Part shown: positions 57,067-64,000 of the stretch, piece after piece
Numbering within the stretch: position 1 is the first letter of the stretch
How the letters are laid out: each line of letters opens with the position of its first letter
DNA from: Uranotaenia lowii
Taxonomy: Eukaryota > Arthropoda > Insecta > Diptera > Culicidae
Length of the DNA: 64,000 nt
Assembly (NCBI RefSeq): GCF_029784155.1
Contig: NC_073691.1
Location: forward strand, 134,722,394-134,786,393
Direction: 5' to 3'
Made by a program: the position numbers and the translations under genes
Notes under the pieces: model-generated
The model's database searches: none
What the model saw: the letters and a program-made list of their open reading frames with translations, nothing else
What the model was told of the DNA's origin: nothing

Positions 57067-58430
57067 GTGTTGAAAATAGAAAGAAAAAAACGGAACGCGC
57101 ATTTTTTGTTTTGTTTTGATTCTGAGTTTTACGTCGGAACAAGCTACTCCGTAGATTTGGTAAACGACTTCTGGCGTTCGGTGAAGTGCTTAACTGTTGT
57201 TTCAGGTAGAAACAAAATTATTCGAACGACAAAAACCTGCGGCAGCATCTGCACAACCCGTGTGCAAATATACACTAATAGATCGGAAAAGATTGTGCGT
57301 AGCTACGAGTTCTATCAATTTCCGACCGGGTGTTTCGTGGCGGCATTCGGTTCTGTACCAGAAGCACCAGTGATCGATTGAATGAAATTATGTCCGAAAT
57401 GAATGCGTTGATAGAGGTAAGATTTTTTTTCCAAACCCTTTTTTCCCCAGAAATCAACTTTTCCTTATTATTAGGCTTACATCAGAAGCAGCAGAAAAAG
57501 TAGGATCTGTCCGATTTTTTTTCATCGATATCGATGTGGAGGAGGCTTTTGGATTACCGACCAAGTGGCAACGATGAATTTCTACAAGTACGAGAAACAT
57601 TATCTTCCAAATCGTCGGAATTTGTGTGACAGCGTTTAGCGAAATTGCTTGCCGGTGGAAGATTGCGCTAATGTAGGTTTCATGCTTCAAAGTTGTCGGG
57701 TAAGTTTAACAGCTGACTGTAATTAATTGAAGATATTTGATTTTTTTTTTTTGTTTCGATTATAGTCGTTTTACCATCTTTATGGCATTCGCGACTTTAT
57801 CAACGTTGCAGTTGGCGGATTGTTATTGAAAAACTTATCCGGTACAACTGTGTTCGATATTTACTCTTGGGCTCGAACTCGCGGACATCGGCTCAGGAAA
57901 CAACAGACTTGCCAACTGCGCTATATCACAAGCCCCCCGAAGATATTTGAATGTATTTCAGGTATTTGCTAGTGAGGAAGCCACATAATTGAGCAAACCT
58001 TCTACACAGTGCTTAGTAGTGATGCGTCGTTTTATTTGAAGTGGCCAGATTTTGAGTAGGTAATGGATAACGAAATCATCAATTTGTAAATAGGTTATAA
58101 TTCTATTTTTTTTTCTTCTAGATCGCGTGGAGGATAATATATACATGGAGCTGTATCAAGACCTTTTTTTCATTTTCGAAACTTCAAGCTTTGTGTAGAG
58201 CGTTCCGGCGGAAGCGCTTCCTCCTTGGTTTTCTTCCAGTGTGAAATTCGATTTAAAATGTGCCTGATACAGGTCGGATGGACCGGAATTGCCGGATCTA
58301 CAGAAAAAAAAATCAAACGGAAAAAAATATTGCTAGGTATCGATAACCTCCGGGAAAAGTTGTTTCAGCCATTAGATTTTCAACGCCGTTTTCAACATTA
58401 CATTGTAAGAAACTTTAGTTGAGATTGTTA
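57067..58430 (+). pseudogene. Unrecognised, possibly spliced ORF of the TIR transposon
   Basis: A 104-codon frame (57067-57381) containing FYVGTSYSVDLVNDFWRS is followed by candidate introns (GTAAG at 57417 to CCAG near 57450; GTAAG at 57699 to TATAG near 57765). Exon-like segments between them read VGSVRFFFIDIDVEEAFGLP, MNFYKYEKHYLPNRRNLCDS and FYHLYGIRDFINVAVGGLLL. The last resembles, loosely, uncharacterised transposon-associated domains in insects, but I cannot name a family. Stops break the frames. It may be a remnant of the element's transposase or an accessory protein. Confidence 0.35.
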
Positions 58431-58841
58431 ATTTAAAAACTTATGTGTAACAGACAAATCAGATTACTCATCATTTCAAATGCCATAAAAATGTTACCAT
58501 GCATGCTAATTAAATAAATGTTTTCATGAAAGTTTCAAATAATGATAAATTTAATTTTTAAAGTTCGAAAAACCCGCTAAATATATCAAACTAAGAAGTA
58601 CAGGACATAAGCTTTTAAAGCACTGTAATTTCCAAAAAGCCTGTAAAAAATTTTGTTCACGTAAAAATAAATGACACGTGATTTTTTTGTGACCTGTAAT
58701 ATTACGGTAAATGTCCTGCTCCTTTTTGTTACAGGATATTTGCCGTAATTTTACGGCAAATATTTTTTTCTGTGTAGCTCTTGAAAGAAAAAAGTGTTGA
58801 ATAAGCATACATTTGTCATAAGTAATGCAAAATTAATGTTA

Positions 58842-59160
58842 CTCACCGCTACCGACAAAGCTAGCACCGTCGTTTATAGGTCCAACCTCTTCCAGCTTTG
58901 CTTACCAGCCCGGAGCTCAGCCGGAAGATTTTGTTTCGATTCTATGAATTATATTTGCAAAAATCAAGGCGAAATCTTTGTCTAAGCAATATATTGATGA
59001 TTGGCAAAACTTCGTGTTTTACAAAAAATCAGAGCACCTGGCATCCCAGCCAGCCAGCAGCCAGCCGAACAGCCAGCTGTCAAATTTCGGCTCCTCCTCC
59101 GCATCCAACCCTCGTCTACTTTTTGCCAAAGTGAGACCACCATATCTAGAGCCATCATGA
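58842..59160 (-). pseudogene. Possible upstream exon of the Rad23-like pseudogene
   Basis: On the minus strand a GTGAGTAA donor at about 58838-58845 follows a short open stretch (LEEVGPINDGASFVGSG). Together with the acceptor at 55589 this would place the TIR transposon within an intron. The sequence is too short and degraded to identify, and the link is inferred from position. Confidence 0.2.
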
Positions 59161-59182
59161 CTAGAGCAGCACCACTACACAT

Positions 59183-59607
59183 TAAAGCCCTACAGTAAAA
59201 GTGCGGCAGACTGAATTTCTGACCGATTCTGCAGCACTGAAAAAGCTTCTGTAATCCTTCAACACTGCCAATAACGAAAACATTCGCATGACTTCTTGTT
59301 CATGTGCAACTGTGTCGCAGATTGTGAAGTTGATTTTCGTTTTGTGAATAATTATTATTTAATTTGTTCTCCGTTGTGTCAATTGTTAAAATAAAAATTA
59401 AGTGCTTCTTCCCGTTTTGCTCCAATGAATTTTCTCTACATTCTTGATTGATTTCAATTAAAAAATTGAAAGTCACAGTCACGCAGATTGCAATACCTGC
59501 CACGAATTTGAAATGGTAAAAATAGTTATGCTCGATTGGAACGACTTTTGACAGTTAGATTGGAACTCCGCGATGACAGTCTGCCGCACTTTTATTTTAG
59601 GGCTTTA
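59183..59607. mobile_element. 425-bp MITE with 8-bp target duplication
   Basis: The inverted ends start TAAAGCCCTACAGTAAAAGT (left) and, complemented, TAAAGCCCTAAAATAAAAGT (right), then both continue GCGGCAGACTG, about 31 bp with few mismatches. Identical CTACACAT flanks lie at 59175-59182 and 59608-59615. An 8-bp duplication points to hAT-, P- or Merlin-like movement. Non-coding. Confidence 0.88.
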
Positions 59608-59643
59608 CTACACATACGCAGTAGACGAACAGTCGTGCTTAAC

Positions 59644-60459
59644 CTAGGGTTACCAGATCCCGCAACACCAAAAAGAGTACATCGAGATCATTTACCCGAA
59701 AAGTCAGGAGAAACGATATAACTTCGGTTTTTGGAGCTTCCAGCCATCAGGTTGGTACCAGATCCATTTTATTACCGATCTTTGCTCCCGGATGGTATGC
59801 AAAACAGAAGAAAATTATTTACACATTTCGTTTTATCTGAGGAGGCCCCAACTACCTCGAATAAGCGGGGTTCAACTGTAATTGAAAACCGAGATATTTC
59901 CATTCAATAAAATTCTGGTAATTTTCGAGGTAATTCCAAAGTTGGATTATTCGAAAAGATAGCAGTATTTAGGTGTAATGCTGACAAACCACAAAAAAAA
60001 AAACATTATAAAACAATCCATTTCAAAAAGAGATTTTTTTATTGACGCGTACATTTACTTAACAATCATTATTTGAGATTAGACACGATGATAAAGTGTC
60101 AAAAAAAAATATTTGAGATTTGTGCGCATTTTAGCATATTACTTAAATTGTGTATACTGACTACTGTTTGCATACTCAAAGGCGCTTATAGAGCTGACTT
60201 TATTACGACTAAAAATGCATGTTAATGAAAACAAGATGTTAAAGTAATTTGTTGTAAGTCGTATTCCTTTTGTTGTTTTAGCATAAGATGTGAAATAACC
60301 TCATGAAATGAAAGAAATACGTAGATTTTTCAGATCAAATCGCTTTCAACAAAAAAAAAAAGAATACATTTGATGCAATTTTACAAAAAGAAGAGTACGC
60401 CCATTTCTCGACCGAAAAAGAGTACATGTACTCTTAAAAGAGTACGTATGGTAACCCTA
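59644..60459. mobile_element. 816-bp TIR element with 7-bp direct repeats
   Basis: The ends are CTAGGGTTACCAGAT on the left and, complemented, TAGGGTTACCATACG on the right, flanked by GCTTAAC (59637-59643 and 60460-60466). AAAAGAGTACAT-type repeats sit just inside both ends. No coding sequence. It lies 29 bp from the previous MITE. Confidence 0.8.
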
Positions 60460-60466
60460 GCTTAAC

Positions 60467-61860
60467 GCTATAAGAAATATGCGGCACTAATTTATTGGTG
60501 TTATCGGAACCGATTGAATGTGATTTCGATCATGATTTATTCATCCCTCACAGTATCCAGATCGGTTCCCGCATGGATACCTAAGTATAATAAAATACTC
60601 ATCCATAATAACCTTAACAGATCGCTATTTCTCTGCTTATAAAACTGTTTCGTCTTCTGTTTAATACGCCAAAAAGGATTCAATTTCCCGCAAAAGCCGT
60701 CGGAGCTAAAGTTTTTATCATTTGTTTACTCTTTTTAGGGCGCGAAATTATCCAATAAGATGGTAAAAATAAAAGTTTCCTTATACATATATGTGTAAAC
60801 TTTAAGCTAAATACCAGAAACTATTTTTTCAAAACTACATGAAAATACGTTTAAAAATCAACAGACTCTGAGATAAGAATTTCAAAATAAAATGAGACAG
60901 ATATTCGAAGTTGTTAAAGTAGTAGTCACTTCTCTAGGAATTCTACAGGTATTTCTGTTAGTATACTTCCGCTTGCTTCCTCTTTCGTACTGAACCTCGA
61001 CGGTTTTTAGCCTTTTGCTCCAAATTCGTGCTCCCGATTCATTTAAAATATAAACTCGATTTTCATGATAATTTTGTAATAACTAACTCAAACAGCTAAA
61101 AAGCTCACCGTAGGGTAGAACTCCAAAACTAATGGACAAAACGCACCAAACCGAAAGGGTGGTTAGAAATTAAACTATGTTTATAAGAATGACCATAATT
61201 GAAACTTCAAATGTTCAGTAACGTGTTCATCGTATGGCAAAAAATAGTTTGTTATTACTAAACTTATCGAAAATTTCACTTTTAAGAATACACTTTCTTA
61301 TAACCATATAGGTAAAAAGCCTTCAAGTAGGCAACGAAATGAAATTTCTTGACCGATATCGCGGCAAATATGGCGGCCTATGATTTTTTCGAATCGAGAA
61401 TTGGTGCACCTTTTGCACTTGTAAAAGGACGAAATTTGTCATTATTATGCCTTCTTATTATAATTTCTGAGTCCCCAAAAAAAAAAGAATAACATTTCGT
61501 TTTGATTTCCGGGTTTTCTCAAAAGTTGACACCATTCAAAATTTAAGCGTAAATGACGTGGTCTTCTCCAATTTTTAAATGATTGTCTTAAGATAAAAAT
61601 TGTGGGAAGTTTGTGAAATATAGCTAAATATTCATAGTCATTCGGAAGTGCATACGAGGGGATATTAAAAAATCTGTAGTTTTATCAGAGTGCGCAGGTT
61701 GTTTTATCATGAAACCTTAAACGTTAACCGTAAAAAATAACAAGTTTTACACAGATTCGACTAATCCTTAGAAAGGATTGAAAGGATGTTTGCACTATAA
61801 AAAGGAAGAATATTATCATTCGAAGTCATAGATTAGCGTTTTTTTTTTTAGAAATAATGG
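60467..61860. other. Non-coding AT-rich sequence
   Basis: No gene or repeat supported. Frames are short. Confidence 0.45.
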
Positions 61861-61868
61861 CCTAGGCC

Positions 61869-63542
61869 ATGGGTGGCCAAACCATGGCCCGCGGGCTACA
61901 TTTGGCCCGCAGCTGTCTTTTTGTGGCCCGCGAAGCTCTTTTTGAAATTACCATGTTCTCAGAATCGAATGTTTTTCTTGGTTCATATCATTCGAAAAAA
62001 AAACACCTAAATTTTCATCAACTTCATTCGAAATTAAAGTCGGTGAAATCTCCTTGATTTGATGTAATTTTACAAAAAGGTTCTTAATAAACGATCAATT
62101 ACAATTCCTATAAAAAATTGACATTTTCAAAGTTGCACATTATTTGACACATTCACAGGGGAACAGCATTTTTGCTGCATATTTTTTAATAACTGATTTA
62201 TAAAAATGGTGGCGTCTAAAATATAAATCATTTTTCATATTTTTTCTATCACTTCTAAATTTAGTGATATAAATCGTGTGAAAATTTAAAAATTTATCAG
62301 TTTCAAGTACAATTGATCTTTGATAACTAATAAATAAATTTATAAACCTACGTGGAGACTGAAATCAGATTTTGTATCTGTTTATTATCCTTTATTCAAT
62401 CACAGATTCAGATCTTGCTTGGCTATTCGTTTCAGAAATACGCTTAAAACAAAATGTTACATTTTTTTTATCTTGGAATAGATAAGATTACAACTATTTC
62501 TAACATCATTCAAGAAAGTCTTTGATTATTTCATATTGAAGATTTTTACTCATTTAAAAAAATTGTTGCAGACTGTGACACAATTCAACTTATGCATAAA
62601 AATATCAAAGATTCAAATTGGCTTAAATCTTTTTGAAAATTCCGTCAAATTTAACGAACTTTTGCAGGAAAAGTTAAGAAAAAGAAAGCAACTTTAACTT
62701 TTTTCTCAGATGACAAAATTATACGCGATCTTTTGAAAAGTTGTTCATTGAATTGAAAATTGGTTTTCAAAATCATTGACATGTTCAATAGTCTACAAAA
62801 AAGTACATGAATTCATTCAATGAATTTTTCCCTATTTTAAGGAGTGATGTCGAAAACAAGAGCTGATAGAAAAAATCTAATTGCATTGGAATCAAATTAC
62901 ATAGTAAAAATTAGCTCTGAAAGTTTTTGCATCTCGGAAAAATGTAAATTTTGTTCCTTTGTGTCATCAACATTCAATAATTATGAAAATTGAACCAAAT
63001 CAAAAAAGGTGTTAACGTGTTCTTAAAAATTTAAATATTATGAATAATTCCGCTGGATTTTTTTTCTGTGTGCAAAAAAAAGGATAAATTTTGAGATTTC
63101 ACTCGAAAGAATTCATGAGGTTCGTGCTTATAAGTACTTTAAGTCAATAATCTCTTACATAAATGCCGAAAGCTTATTAACGGTACTATTTTTCAGTAAT
63201 TCCATTCCATAGAATGTTTTTTAAAATTTTAATTCGAAATACTTACAACATTTTTCAAGGAAACCGGTAAACTTTTAAACTTTAGAAATGGCGGTGATTT
63301 AACATTTATGGGATAAATAATAAAAAATTTATATCTTGAAAGAATTCGTAAAAAAATGCATAGAACAAAAATTACTTGCTAGGATGTATCTTTACTTGAA
63401 ACAGCCATATGAAGCAATTTTTAATTGTAATAACGTATTCTGTTTTTTCCTTGAATATTAAAGGAAAAATTCTTGTTTGGCCCGCGAGCCAATCTCATAT
63501 CCTAAATTTGGCCCACCTGTTGAAATTGTTGGACACCCATAG
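61869..63542. mobile_element. 1.67-kb hAT-like non-autonomous element with 8-bp palindromic target duplication
   Basis: The left end is ATGGGTGGCCAAACCATGGC with TGGCCCGC repeats; the right end, complemented, is CTATGGGTGTCCAACAA with GGTGGGCCAAATTTAGG and CTCGCGGGCCAAAC. CCTAGGCC flanks both sides (61861-61868 and 63543-63550). GGGTGGCCAA and GGCCCGCGGGCC ends are typical of many hAT MITEs. The AT-rich interior has no transposase. Confidence 0.85.
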
Positions 63543-63550
63543 CCTAGGCC

Positions 63551-64000
63551 ATCTTACCCTGCTGGTGCGTAATGTACTTTTTTCCTTATTTAGCCTTATT
63601 ATTTCTTCAAAATCACATTTATTTTAATTGAAGCTGGGAATCGAGATTCCGGCTCTAGGGGCCTTAGGAATACTAGTTGCACGATTTTGCAAAACCGGTA
63701 ATCCCAGTTTCAATAAATTACAGTTGATCGTTGTAGGAAGAATTATCTTTGTTCAGAAAATCGCCAAAACCTGGAAAACCCTTGTTATCTTTAGAAATTT
63801 GATATGAATTCAAGAAGCGTTATGTGAGCATTGATGACAACTGACACTTAAAAAACGCATCATTAACTCCCCCTTTCTCGGATTAAGAATTCAAAATACA
63901 GAATTAAAAATGCACACTTTTGAATTTGGAAATTAGAATTCAGAATTGACAGTTGAAAGTTGAAACTGAAACCCTTTTTGACTCTTTAGGGTAAAACTGT
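63551..64000. other. Non-coding sequence to the window end
   Basis: No gene supported. Near 63.88-63.97 kb there is a run of GAATT-containing short motifs (AAGAATTCAAAATACAGAAT, then GAATTTGGAAATTAGAATTC), a weak tandem pattern. Confidence 0.4.

Larger units (their letters stand above)
55594..58776. mobile_element. TIR DNA transposon with an inner repeat, beside the Rad23-like fragment
   Basis: The ends are a 16-bp perfect inverted repeat, TACACAGAAAAAAATA at 55594-55609 and its complement at 58761-58776; the outer TA may be the target duplication. Subterminal arms also match: CCTGTAACAAAAAGGAGC at 55737 against its complement at 58719-58736, with TTACGG/CCGTAA palindromes between. The native element is about 2 kb; the rest is a dispersed repeat (55848-57066) inserted in it. 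It encodes a possible spliced ORF (57067-58430). Confidence 0.85.

Noticed and set aside
61869..62057. 62-codon frame beginning at the hAT-like element end
   Set aside because: It is made of the GGCCCGC terminal repeats of the element and is not a gene.
1..64000. Endogenous viral element, CRISPR array or bacterial operon
   Set aside because: No virus-like replicase or capsid motif, no regularly spaced repeat-spacer array and no prokaryotic gene arrangement was seen.

Overview
This window looks like a piece of a mosquito (Culicidae) nuclear chromosome. It is AT-rich, poor in genes and packed with transposable elements. The family mix fits a mosquito: Tc1/mariner-superfamily elements whose transposases resemble the mosquito ITmD37E group, a Juan/Jockey-like LINE, RTE-like LINEs, a CR1-like LINE and many foldback MITEs. 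The only intact host gene I can support is an insect-specific Osiris (DUF1676) gene. The species cannot be fixed from sequence alone. No CRISPR array, operon, rRNA or intact tRNA was seen.

Layout: 0-0.2 kb, a possible last exon of an unrecognised membrane protein. 3.2-7.5 kb, a decayed Juan-like LINE on the minus strand, split by a complete 1.69-kb ITmD37E-like transposon. 9.4-10.9 kb, an RTE-like LINE with its reverse transcriptase deleted. 11.2-15.75 kb, a GC-richer repeat block split by a 2.0-kb TIR element. 17.8-23.5 kb, a second ITmD37E-like transposon holding a foldback element, a dispersed repeat and an RTE copy. 24.9-27.2 kb, a CR1-like LINE with an open 709-codon frame. 29.2-34.3 kb, an RTE copy split by insertions that include a 1.9-kb hAT-like MITE. 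36.7-44.9 kb, a second RTE-type element whose endonuclease and RT halves are separated by hairpin MITEs, an LTR-like direct repeat and a 1.6-kb near-perfect palindrome. 46.5-47.4 kb, satellite-like repeats. 49.2-50.9 kb, the Osiris gene. 51.8-55.1 kb, a Tc1-like transposon with two further transposons inside it. 55.3-59 kb, a Rad23-like pseudogene fragment carrying a TIR transposon with another repeat inside. 59.2-63.5 kb, three successive TIR elements with target-site duplications.

Most of the coding sequence is dead transposon protein. The relations between features are mainly insertion order rather than pathway: several junctions are exact to the base, and removing the inserted element restores the reading frame of the older transposase. 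The Osiris gene has a TATA-like box, one intron and a polyadenylation signal, and stands alone between roughly 4.5 kb of mostly non-coding sequence and a transposon cluster.

I did not find a convincing new multi-gene system. The most unusual structures are the long palindromes (40.8-42.4 kb, 18.2-19.8 kb, 34.7-35.0 kb), a simple-sequence tract that switches strand at 32.2 kb, and a short 62-nt pre-miRNA-like hairpin at 20.9 kb.
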